Part shown: positions 51,355-58,996 of the stretch, piece by piece
Position numbering within the stretch: the first letter of the stretch is position 1
How the letters are laid out: each line of letters opens with the position of its first letter
DNA from: Peredibacter sp045999315
GTDB lineage: Bacteria; Bdellovibrionota; Bacteriovoracia; Bacteriovoracales; Bacteriovoracaceae
DNA length: 64,000 nt
Assembly: GCF_045999315.1 (NCBI RefSeq)
Contig: NZ_CP174607.1
Location: 3,162,001-3,226,000 of the forward strand
Reading direction: 5' to 3'
Translations under genes and position numbers: made by a program
Notes under the pieces: model-generated
The model's database searches: none
What the model was told of the DNA's origin: nothing
The model's input: the letters and a program-made list of their open reading frames with translations, nothing else

Positions 51355-52179
51355 ATGAAAGCTTATCTCAAGGCCACTCTTGGCTCAATCATGATCAGTG
51401 TTCTTGCTACCGGCTGTAACCAAGATTCATCAAGCTCAAATTCTGTCTCTACCAATTTCGCCGTGACTGGTTCTGGCCAAAACGCAGTTGCTCAAAATCA
51501 ACTGCAGAAAGCTTTTTCTTTTCTCGTTCCGTCTGCAGTTGCTCTAACTCCGGCCCCCTTAGTTGATGCTAATGGATCAAATGTTGATCTCAATGAGGCA
51601 TGGATTGTCTTGAGACACATTCAATTTAAATCTTCCGAATCAGAAGATTCAAATGCAAGCAATGTTGCTCATTACAATGGACCTTTTCACATTAACCTGC
51701 TGAGTGATCAACCCGCTTCCTTCGGAGAAATTATTCTGCCGCAAGAAGGTCTACGTCGAGTCAAAATGCTTTTGCATAAAGGGAATTCTATTCCGGCCGA
51801 TGCTCCAGCAGCATTAAGTGGGAAAAGCATTTACTTCAATGCAGTCGTTAATTCCCATAATCTAATCTTTGCGGCCGACGAAACCACTGATTTTCAAATT
51901 AGTGGCCCAAATGCAGTTGTGCCTGAAAGAGACAAAGATCTCCTTGCCGTTATCAGAATGGCCGATCTTTTTAAAAAGATTGACCTATCAGGGATTAGCG
52001 GAGACACAACCATCACTTCTGCTTCAAGATTTCCGGCGGTGAATCCATGTCCAGAAATTCATCCTACCGCCTCTGATCTATATACTTGTTTTCGTATGGG
52101 CATTGGGCAAGAAGCTCGTTTTGGAAAAGATGACGGAGATAAAGACCTGGATGCTGGAGATGAAATTGTAAACGAATAA
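51355..52179 (+). CDS. Lipoprotein of unknown function (DUF4382-like layout)
   Basis: 274 residues. Lipobox SVLATGCNQ with Cys near 21, Ser/Asn-rich linker, then beta-rich sequence (WIVLRHIQF, FHINLLSDQPASFGEIILPQEGLRRVKMLLHK in parts) reminiscent of DUF4382 carbohydrate-binding-like domains. An Asp-rich end DDGDKDLDAGDE may bind calcium. The 233 bp upstream shows no gene. Confidence 0.65.
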   Translation: MKAYLKATLGSIMISVLATGCNQDSSSSNSVSTNFAVTGSGQNAVAQNQLQKAFSFLVPSAVALTPAPLVDANGSNVDLNEAWIVLRHIQFKSSESEDSNASNVAHYNGPFHINLLSDQPASFGEIILPQEGLRRVKMLLHKGNSIPADAPAALSGKSIYFNAVVNSHNLIFAADETTDFQISGPNAVVPERDKDLLAVIRMADLFKKIDLSGISGDTTITSASRFPAVNPCPEIHPTASDLYTCFRMGIGQEARFGKDDGDKDLDAGDEIVNE

Positions 52180-52191
52180 ATAACCATCTAC

Positions 52192-52234
52192 TCCTCTGCA
52201 ACAGGCATATTTTAATATTGCCTGTTGCAGAGGA
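52192..52234. promoter_or_regulatory. 15-bp perfect inverted repeat
   Basis: TCCTCTGCAACAGGC / GCCTGTTGCAGAGGA around a 13-base AT-rich loop, without T run. Contains TGCAACA/TGTTGCA half-sites. It ends exactly where the helicase -35 box begins, so an operator is more likely than a terminator. Confidence 0.55.
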
Positions 52235-52263
52235 TATACATCTCCCTTCCCTTAGATTAAAAT
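52235..52263 (+). promoter_or_regulatory. Promoter of the helicase gene (leaderless)
   Basis: TATACA (52235-52240), 17-bp spacer, TAAAAT (52258-52263), six bases, ATG 52270. No ribosome binding site. Confidence 0.6.
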
Positions 52264-52269
52264 TTGTCC

Positions 52270-54006
52270 ATGTATCAGCTCAGACCTTATCAGCAGGAAG
52301 CTGTTGATAATACCATTAAATATTTTCAGAAAAAGCGTGATCCAGCTTTGATTGTTCTTCCTACCGGAGCAGGAAAAAGTTTGGTCATTGCGGAAATGGC
52401 GCGAATTGCTCGAGGACGAGTCATGGTTCTCGCTCACGTGAAAGAACTCGTTGAACAAAACTATCTGAAATACACGAGCTACGGTCTGGAAGCAGGAATC
52501 TTCTCAGCAAGCCTAGGGAAAAAGGATTGGGACCAAAAGGCCATCTTCGGAAGTGTGCAATCCGTGGCCCGAGCGCCGGAAGAATTCTTCCAGGGCTTCT
52601 CTCTCCTGGTTATTGATGAGTGCCATCGCGTGGCCGAAGACGGTGATACCCAATATCAAGAAGTCATTGAGAAGCTTCGGAAGAACAATCCCAATATTTG
52701 TATTCTAGGTCTAACCGCGACTCCGTATCGTTTGGGTCTTGGCTGGATCTATGAGTATTCTCACACTGGTGAGCTTAAAACAGAGCAGAAGCGCTTCTTT
52801 AAACAGTGCTTGTATGAATTACCTCTGAGCTACATGATAAAAAATAAGTTTCTCACTCCGCCAGTGAAAGTGGACATCCCAGTAACTTGTTATGACTTCT
52901 CGGAACTCTCTGAGAAAAATCGGATGTACACCCAATCTGAGGTGGAAGAGCTTCTCAAAAACCAAAAACGCCTTACTCCCCTCATTGTAAAAAACATTAT
53001 CGACATTACCGAACGCTTTAATCGCAAAGGGGTAATGATTTTCAGTGCCAGTATTAAGCACGCGGAAGAAATTCTTTCTCACCTACCGGAAGGAGAGGCC
53101 CGCTTAGTGGTGGGTGACACAGAAATTTCTGAACGAGATGAAATCGTTCAAGAATTTAAAGAAAGAAAATTCAAATATCTCGTTAACGTGTCTGTTCTAA
53201 CAACGGGCTTTGATGCTCCTCACGTGGACGTTATCGCAATTCTTCGTCCAACAGAATCTAATAGCCTTTATCAACAGATTGTGGGACGTGGACTTCGTCT
53301 TGAGCCAGGAAAAACTGATTGCTTTATTCTGGATTATACAGGAATGGGGCATGACATCTACACCCCTGAAATTAGCGATAAACGACCCGCTAAAGAGTCT
53401 GTGCCGGTGTTTGTACCTTGTCCTAAGTGCGGTTTTGAGAATACATTCTGGGGCCTAACAGATTACGATGGGGACATCATTGAGCATTATGGCCGCAAAT
53501 GTCGTGGGGCCAACCATGATGTGGCGACCTTGCAAGTCACCCCATGTGGCTACCGCTTCCGTTATAAACTTTGTCATGCCTGTGGAACTGAAAATGATGT
53601 CACGGCCCGGGCCTGTGAAAAATGTGATGCGACACTTATTGATGCAGATTCAAAATTAAAACAGGCCAAGCTCTCTAAGAACGCTCATGTTCTCACACCG
53701 GACAAAATCACCTTCGAAGAACGATTAGATAAAAACTCTAATCCTTACTTAGAAGTGAGATACTATGATGCCGACGCCAAGTATTTAAGCGAGGCCCACT
53801 TTTTTAATAATCCTTCTTCTTTTAAAAAATTTCAGATCAACTTTTTACGCTCACACTTAAGACGTCCAGAACTCTCCACGGCGATGACAACTCCTCAAGA
53901 TGTGATTAAGTATCAAAAGCTATTGCGATTGCCTTCTTTTGTGATCGCGAGAAAGCAGGATAAATTTTGGAAGATAACTGAGAAGGTTTTTGCTGAGGAA
54001 CTTTAG
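52270..54006 (+). CDS. DEAD/DEAH-box helicase with C-terminal zinc ribbons
   Basis: 578 residues from ATG 52270. Superfamily 2 motifs: LRPYQQEAVDN (Q-type), VLPTGAGKS (I), VIDECHRV (II, DECH), LTATPYRLG (III), then VSVLTTGFDAP (V) and QQIVGRGLRLEPGK (VI). A ~100-residue zinc-ribbon region follows (CPKCGFEN, CHACGTEN, CEKCDA), then an OB-like tail. Resembles YejH/RadD-like DNA-repair helicases. Preceded by a strong inverted repeat, followed by an MFS gene 5 bp away. Confidence 0.9.
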   Translation: MYQLRPYQQEAVDNTIKYFQKKRDPALIVLPTGAGKSLVIAEMARIARGRVMVLAHVKELVEQNYLKYTSYGLEAGIFSASLGKKDWDQKAIFGSVQSVARAPEEFFQGFSLLVIDECHRVAEDGDTQYQEVIEKLRKNNPNICILGLTATPYRLGLGWIYEYSHTGELKTEQKRFFKQCLYELPLSYMIKNKFLTPPVKVDIPVTCYDFSELSEKNRMYTQSEVEELLKNQKRLTPLIVKNIIDITERFNRKGVMIFSASIKHAEEILSHLPEGEARLVVGDTEISERDEIVQEFKERKFKYLVNVSVLTTGFDAPHVDVIAILRPTESNSLYQQIVGRGLRLEPGKTDCFILDYTGMGHDIYTPEISDKRPAKESVPVFVPCPKCGFENTFWGLTDYDGDIIEHYGRKCRGANHDVATLQVTPCGYRFRYKLCHACGTENDVTARACEKCDATLIDADSKLKQAKLSKNAHVLTPDKITFEERLDKNSNPYLEVRYYDADAKYLSEAHFFNNPSSFKKFQINFLRSHLRRPELSTAMTTPQDVIKYQKLLRLPSFVIARKQDKFWKITEKVFAEEL

Positions 54007-54010
54007 TTTC

Positions 54011-55144
54011 ATGACATCCAATAAATCGCGCTCCCGCTGGGCCATTAGCTGTATGTTTTTCCTCCATGGCCTGTGTTTTTCTTCATGGGGATCTCGCATC
54101 CCGGCCATTCAGGACATGCACTCTCTCACTGAGGCTGAATTAGGAACTCTCCTTTTAACACTCCCAATCGGTTCTATTCTTTCCATGGCACTGGCCGCGG
54201 CCTTTGTTTCAAGATTTGGAAGTAAAAAAGTTCTTTTTGGTGCGATCCTCCTTTACCCAACCCTTCTAGTGACTTTAGGGTTAGCACAATCTGTTTGGCA
54301 GCTATCAATCCTCCTGATGCTTTTTGGTCTTGCGAGTAATCTCGTTAACATTTCCTTGAACACTCAGGCAGTAGAAATTGAGACCATCTACCAACGCTCC
54401 ATCATGGCCTCTATGCACGGACTTTGGAGTCTTGCAGGATTTGTGGCCGCTTTTGTTGGTGCTTTCATGATTGAAGGGAACTATGTCCCTTACCAGCATT
54501 TCCTTTTTATTTTCGCTGTCATTGTCATCATGGCCCTTATTGCGTCTTCAAATCTTCTTCCGGATCAACCGAAAAAATCAGCGGCGAGTACTGGTCTTTT
54601 TAAACTTCCTGAAAAATCACTCCTTATCTTAGGAGTCATCTGTTTTCTTTCTATGATCTGTGAAGGGGCCATGTTTGACTGGAGCGGGATCTACTTTAAG
54701 AAAGTTGTTAATGCTGAAGGTGGTTGGGTCGGTGCGGGCTATGTGGCCTTTATGTCAACCATGGCCGGAACAAGATTTGTTGCGGATGGTTTCAGAGAAA
54801 AGTTCGGAATGAAAAAAACTCTTCTCGTAAGTGGTTGTCTGATCGCAACAGGTCTTATGATGGCGGTGATCTTTCCCTATCTTGTTCCATCACTCATTGG
54901 CTTCTTGTTAGTAGGATCAGGTGTTTCGGCCGTGGTCCCCATGGTTCTGAGTGAGGCCGGAAAAACCACACCCTTATCACCAAGTTCTGCCATTGCTTCC
55001 GTATCTACCATTGGCTTTTTTGGATTCCTCTTAGGACCACCACTTATCGGTTGGGTGGCCGGCGTTTCAAGTTTAAGGATCTCATTTACACTTATTGCTT
55101 TGATGGGACTCCTTATTGCTGTTCTTTCAAGAAAGAGAAGCTGA
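54011..55144 (+). CDS. MFS transporter (sugar/drug efflux-like)
   Basis: 377 residues, 12 predicted membrane helices. SWGSRIPAIQDMHSLTEAELG near 20-40, SMALAAAFVSRFGSKK, and STMAGTRFVADGFREKFG before the second half are typical of the YbjJ-like major facilitator group. Starts 5 bp after the helicase stop. The following LysR gene is in the same direction and is a possible regulator. Confidence 0.88.
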   Translation: MTSNKSRSRWAISCMFFLHGLCFSSWGSRIPAIQDMHSLTEAELGTLLLTLPIGSILSMALAAAFVSRFGSKKVLFGAILLYPTLLVTLGLAQSVWQLSILLMLFGLASNLVNISLNTQAVEIETIYQRSIMASMHGLWSLAGFVAAFVGAFMIEGNYVPYQHFLFIFAVIVIMALIASSNLLPDQPKKSAASTGLFKLPEKSLLILGVICFLSMICEGAMFDWSGIYFKKVVNAEGGWVGAGYVAFMSTMAGTRFVADGFREKFGMKKTLLVSGCLIATGLMMAVIFPYLVPSLIGFLLVGSGVSAVVPMVLSEAGKTTPLSPSSAIASVSTIGFFGFLLGPPLIGWVAGVSSLRISFTLIALMGLLIAVLSRKRS

Positions 55145-55164
55145 AGTTTTAACAAACAGGACAA

Positions 55165-55198
55165 TTGACTACAGGCTAATTAATGTCATAATTAATTA
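55165..55198 (+). promoter_or_regulatory. LysR promoter overlapped by an AT-rich palindrome
   Basis: TTGACT (55165-55170), 16-bp spacer, CATAAT (55187-55192). The palindrome TAATTAAT-GTCATA-ATTAATTA (55177-55198) covers the -10 and ends 4 bp before the ATG. Likely an autorepression site. Confidence 0.55.
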
Positions 55199-55202
55199 AC
55201 TT

Positions 55203-56066
55203 ATGGATATAGATAGAATTCGCTATTTCAATGTCTTTGCTGAAACCGGCTCTCTAGTACGGGCCTCAGAAGTTTTACACATTTCTCAACCAGCTCTTTC
55301 AAAGGCACTAAAACTACTAGAAACAGAACTTGAGATGAAGCTCATTGAACCGGAAGGTCGAGGGTTAAAACTCACTCCCGCGGGACAGGCCCTGAGAGCT
55401 GAGACAAAATCTCTGCTCACTCAATGGCTACAAGTTAAGGAAAAAGTTCGCCGCAAGGAAATAACTGAGCCTACCCGAATCGGAACCTTCGAGGTCTTTT
55501 CCACATACTTTTTAAAACATTTGGCGAACACAGTGGATTTCCAAAATTTGGAACTGTTTGAATTGCGTCCGGGAAAAATGGAAGACGCACTCTTACGAAA
55601 TGAAATTGATATTGGGATCACCTATCTTCCGATTCCCAAATCTGGACTTGATTTAACAGAGGTCACAAAAGTTAAAATGGCCGTTTATGGAAGAAAGGAA
55701 ATGCTTCATAGACCTTTGGGCGAGTTACCCTTTGTAGTGCCTTTAGATCCAGTCGAAGGTGCTCCAACTAAGGTCACCGGTCTCGATGGATGGCCCGATC
55801 ATAAAATACCAAGAAAAGTGTCTTATCGTGTGACTCTTATGGAGTCGGCACTGGAACTTTGTCGCAGAGGACATGCCGTCGCTTATCTTCCGTCTTTTAT
55901 TGTTGAGGCCCATAATGAAATGTTATTGGCCGAATATCGTCTCCATGAAATTCAAAGTCCTATTCCGGTCAAAGATAGACTTCAACCTGTCTATCTTGTC
56001 CATAAAACTAACAATGAAGATTCAAAGCTTCACCGTCAGATTGCTAAAGCGTTGCGAACCATTTAA
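55203..56066 (+). CDS. LysR-family transcriptional regulator
   Basis: 287 residues. N-terminal helix-turn-helix FNVFAETGSLVRASEVLHISQPALSKAL and effector domain (LTEVTKVKMAVYG, MESALELCRRGHAVAYLPSFIVEAH). No ribosome binding site; the predicted transcript starts about four bases before the ATG. Follows an MFS transporter. Confidence 0.88.
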   Translation: MDIDRIRYFNVFAETGSLVRASEVLHISQPALSKALKLLETELEMKLIEPEGRGLKLTPAGQALRAETKSLLTQWLQVKEKVRRKEITEPTRIGTFEVFSTYFLKHLANTVDFQNLELFELRPGKMEDALLRNEIDIGITYLPIPKSGLDLTEVTKVKMAVYGRKEMLHRPLGELPFVVPLDPVEGAPTKVTGLDGWPDHKIPRKVSYRVTLMESALELCRRGHAVAYLPSFIVEAHNEMLLAEYRLHEIQSPIPVKDRLQPVYLVHKTNNEDSKLHRQIAKALRTI

Positions 56067-56290
56067 TCAGGAAAATTGATTCTTCTTTCTGTACTATTGT
56101 CTTCGGAGATATTGATTCCGTTAGGAAGAGTAATTTTAAATATTGTGCCTTTGGCATCGCTGCTATCAACTTCAATTTCACCATGGTGGGACTCAACAAT
56201 CCCTTTTACCAATGAGAGGCCAAGTCCCCATCCCTTTTTACCACTGTTCAAAGCATTTTCAGCTCGTCTAAAAGGTTCAAAAAGTGTCTT
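56063..56290 (-). pseudogene. Histidine kinase C-terminal remnant
   Basis: Reads in frame ...TLFEPFRRAENALNSGKKGWGLGLSLVKGIVESHHGEIEV...GTIFKITLP, i.e. the F- and G2-boxes of a HATPase domain only. Nothing upstream on the minus strand continues into the N-box, HisKA or sensor regions, so the kinase is truncated. Its stop overlaps the LysR stop. Left by a deletion or insertion. Confidence 0.75.
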
Positions 56291-56443
56291 GAATAGACAA
56301 TGAAAAATAAAAAGCTTTGGAAATCCTTTTGCTAATTTTTAAGAACAATTTAAAATCACCATCATAGTCAGGCATTATCCTCTATTTGTGCATGAACACT
56401 TGCCCAACTTTTTATTGCAGATAAGAGTATTGCTGAGGTCCTT

Positions 56444-56821
56444 ATGAGTGAAGAGCTGCTAAGAACTGTCGTTGCCTGTCTCGTGCGATTGACCGAGGCC
56501 GGTGCCACAATTGTCATCTTTACTGGGACCGTTGTCTGCTTTTTTCAATATGTCATGAATGGCATTAGACCTAGTTCAAAGCACTCATTTTTAAGTATTA
56601 GAATTAACCTAGGTCGTTTTCTTGCCTTGGGTTTAGAGTTTCAACTGGCCTCAGATCTGCTAAGGACAGCGGTTGCCCCCTCCTTCGAAGAGATAGGAAA
56701 ACTTGCTGCAGTAGCGGCCATCAGAACTTCCCTCAATTACTTTTTGAGCAAGGAGACATTGACCACGAAAGAGGAAGTCAAGCCATCAGAGAGTTCCAAA
56801 AACTTCTCTATTACGAAATAA
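56444..56821 (+). CDS. DUF1622 membrane protein
   Basis: 125 residues, two to three membrane helices. IRINLGRFLALGLEFQLASDLLRTAVAPSFEEIGKLAAVAAIRTSLNYFL is the DUF1622 core (shown in part: LALGLEFQLASDLLRTAV). Function unknown. Its 3' end overlaps the convergent SRPBCC gene by 36 bp. Confidence 0.88.
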   Translation: MSEELLRTVVACLVRLTEAGATIVIFTGTVVCFFQYVMNGIRPSSKHSFLSIRINLGRFLALGLEFQLASDLLRTAVAPSFEEIGKLAAVAAIRTSLNYFLSKETLTTKEEVKPSESSKNFSITK

Positions 56822-57241
56822 ACTACCCAACCGATCCAAACACTGATTCCAGACTTTCTCCCATTCCACCTTTGATTTCTCATCAGGGAATCCTCTTTCA
56901 GTGATTGTAACGAGCGTTCCTCCTGGCTTTTCACTAAAAGTATAATAGGTCTCTAAATTGCCAAATATTTTGTTTCCATTCTGATCAAGAACATCACAAA
57001 CATCGGCCAACTTTGTACCAGGCATGAACTCTTTAATATTGCCTAAAAGAACTATACTTTTATTTTCGCCAGTATATTCAAATCGAAACTCTCCACCGGC
57101 CCTAGGAACTAAAACAGGAACTTTTAAAGACATACCTTCAGGGTAGTCCCACATCTCTAATAAGTCTGGTCTAACGAAAAAATCAAACAGTTCCTCTCTT
57201 TGAGTAGGAATGAGTCGCATAATTGATAAATCTGTATTCAT
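56786..57241 (-). CDS. SRPBCC-domain (AHSA1-like) protein
   Basis: 152 residues from ATG 57241 (a GGGGGG run upstream). FVRPDLLEMWDYPEGMSLKV, GGEFRFEYTGENKSIVL, NLETYYTFSEKPGGTLVTITERGFPDE and WNQCLDRLGSL follow the AHSA1/polyketide-cyclase-like START fold (GxFxF, TxVTLxxxG, W...LxxL). Ligand unknown. Downstream of a 32-residue basic protein gene in the same direction. Confidence 0.8.
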   Translation of the reverse strand: MNTDLSIMRLIPTQREELFDFFVRPDLLEMWDYPEGMSLKVPVLVPRAGGEFRFEYTGENKSIVLLGNIKEFMPGTKLADVCDVLDQNGNKIFGNLETYYTFSEKPGGTLVTITERGFPDEKSKVEWEKVWNQCLDRLGSLFRNREVFGTL

Positions 57242-57251
57242 ACCTACCCCC

Positions 57252-57350
57252 CTAGCGCGTTCTTTTTTGTTTATCATCAGAAGGTGAATATTTTTGACCT
57301 TTTGGTGTTTTAGTTGATCTACTTTTTTTGTCTCTGCCAAAATTTTTCAT
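57252..57350 (-). CDS. Small basic protein (32 aa)
   Basis: 32 residues, MKNFGRDKKSRSTKTPK then GQKYSPSDDKQKRTR. GCGAGG lies six bases before the ATG, a clear ribosome binding site. Eleven Lys/Arg of 32. Ends 10 bp before the SRPBCC start codon. Similar in style (short, basic, Ser/Thr-rich) to the product at 29950 but not clearly related. Unknown function; possibly binds nucleic acid. Confidence 0.6.
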   Translation of the reverse strand: MKNFGRDKKSRSTKTPKGQKYSPSDDKQKRTR

Positions 57351-57367
57351 AACAACCTCGCTATATC

Positions 57368-57477
57368 TCATTCAGCTTCAGAATGAACCGAGAGGGCCGT
57401 CTTAGCATCTAAAAGAGAGCTTAAAAGAGACGAGACTAAATGACTTTGGTCCAATCCAAAGAACCATTGAGGCCCTC
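57368..57477. other. Structured intergenic segment
   Basis: TCATTC/GAATGA hairpin (57368-57386), then a 7-bp GAGGGCC/GGCCCTC closing stem (57392-57398 with 57471-57477) enclosing ~72 nt that contains a CTTTGG-TCCAAT-CCAAAG hairpin (57444-57461). On the minus strand it would form the 5' leader of the small basic protein gene. Candidate structured leader or small RNA. Confidence 0.35.
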
Positions 57478-57494
57478 ACGAATCCTATAAATAC

Positions 57495-57854
57495 CTAGTT
57501 TTGAGCGTAGGCGATTGTCGTCATCAAAGCATTTTCAGCTTGTCTTGAATCCAGTCTTGTATGTTGAACAACAATTGGAACATCGGATTTGATGGTACTC
57601 GCAAAATCCTTCCCTTTTGGAATTTCAAGAGAGTTAAATCGAAGATGCTTGGTTCTTCTGGCCTCCACTACTTCATGAAAAGGTCCTAGCGGTTCACGAT
57701 CTGAAAAATAGATCATGATTTCAACATTGGCAGGGGAATCTCCGGCATTCAACATACAAACAGTTTCATGACTTTCAAGCTCTGGAAATTTCCCATGACT
57801 TTCCTTAGGTATATACCCTTCTGCAATGGCCCAGTTATTTTTCCCAATCTCCAT
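57495..57854 (-). CDS. Anabaena-sensory-rhodopsin-transducer (ASRT) family protein
   Basis: 119 residues. WAIAEGYIPKESHGKFPELESHETVCMLN, VEIMIYFSDREPLGPF, ARRTKHLRFNSLEIPKGK and VPIVVQHTRLDSRQAE (in part) match PF07100. The family forms a small beta-sandwich tetramer, first found as the soluble transducer of sensory rhodopsin and also in bacteria without rhodopsin, where sugar-binding has been proposed. Divergent from a 6-phosphogluconate dehydrogenase gene. Confidence 0.85.
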   Translation of the reverse strand: MEIGKNNWAIAEGYIPKESHGKFPELESHETVCMLNAGDSPANVEIMIYFSDREPLGPFHEVVEARRTKHLRFNSLEIPKGKDFASTIKSDVPIVVQHTRLDSRQAENALMTTIAYAQN

Positions 57855-57943
57855 TTAGCACCTCCAGATATAGAAGGCTATGTTTGTGTGTCATGACAAA
57901 GCAAGACCCCATCCTTAATTTGAAAATCGACAAAGGAGTTCTT

Positions 57944-58903
57944 ATGGAGATCGGAGTTGTCGGATTAGGAAGGATGGGCGGAGGGCTGGCCCTTCAATCT
58001 TTGAATAAAAATATCAAAGTCAGTGCTTTCACTTTAGGTGAGGTCGGCGACGAGTTTAAAAACACAGATATTCAAATCTTCACGCGACTAAATGATCTTG
58101 TGGCATCTTTACAGAGACCCCGAAAGATATTCCTTTATGTACCGGCGGGAAAAGCTGTTGAACATTTAATCCAAGATCTGGCAAAACTCATGGATAAAAA
58201 TGATATCATTATTGATGGTGGAAACTCTTATTGGGGTGATTCCATCCGTAGGCATAAAGAACTTTCAAAGAACGGCATCAGACTTCTGGATGTAGGTACC
58301 AGTGGCGGAGTATCCGGTGCTAATGAAGGTGCATGTTTCATGGTTGGTGGAGACAAAGAGGCCTTTGAAGAAATTGCTCCTATTCTAGAAAAAATCTCCG
58401 CTCCTAATGGATTTGCCTATATTGGTCCATCTGGAACCGGTCATCTTATCAAACTTATCCATAATGGAATTGAATTTGGAATGCTCCAAGCGATTGGTGA
58501 GGGCATGGCCCTGATTGAAAAGTTTAAAACAACTCTTCCCATTGATATGGATGCGGTCTTCAAAACATATTGTAATGGATCTGTTATCCGCTCATGGTTA
58601 ATGGATCTCATGGCCGAACAATACCAACAAAATGCCGGGATGTTAAAAATTCCAGATTACATAGAAGACACCGGTGAAGTTAACTGGCTCATACAGGATG
58701 CCCTTGAACTTGAGGTGCCCGTTCCTGTGATCTCACATAGTGTAATGGAGCTGTTCCGCTCTCGTGATAAGAATGGCTTCGATCATCGGGCCATTTCACT
58801 TATGCGACACGGTTTTGGAGGACATCCATTCGGGCAGAAAAAAGAGCTTGAGAATGAACGACATACAAGCAGAATTAATTCCTCTTTTGGAGGTATTCAA
58901 TGA
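57944..58903 (+). CDS. 6-phosphogluconate dehydrogenase, short (GntZ/YqeC) type
   Basis: 319 residues from ATG 57944 (AAAGGAG five bases upstream). Shorter than the 470-residue Gnd, as in the YqeC/GntZ group. Rossmann motif GVVGLGRMGGGL, DGGNSYWGDS, DVGTSGGVSGANEGACFMVGG, and GTGHLIKLIHNGIEFGM with catalytic Lys/Asn. Oxidatively decarboxylates 6-phosphogluconate to ribulose-5-phosphate with NAD(P)+. Confidence 0.93.
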   Translation: MEIGVVGLGRMGGGLALQSLNKNIKVSAFTLGEVGDEFKNTDIQIFTRLNDLVASLQRPRKIFLYVPAGKAVEHLIQDLAKLMDKNDIIIDGGNSYWGDSIRRHKELSKNGIRLLDVGTSGGVSGANEGACFMVGGDKEAFEEIAPILEKISAPNGFAYIGPSGTGHLIKLIHNGIEFGMLQAIGEGMALIEKFKTTLPIDMDAVFKTYCNGSVIRSWLMDLMAEQYQQNAGMLKIPDYIEDTGEVNWLIQDALELEVPVPVISHSVMELFRSRDKNGFDHRAISLMRHGFGGHPFGQKKELENERHTSRINSSFGGIQ

Positions 58904-58996
58904 AGGCCTGACTAGCTTAAATCACAGGATTCCTTAAGACTCTCAAAAGAAATTCCCCATACTATTTTTATTTATCATTCTTCCGATAAGAATCTC

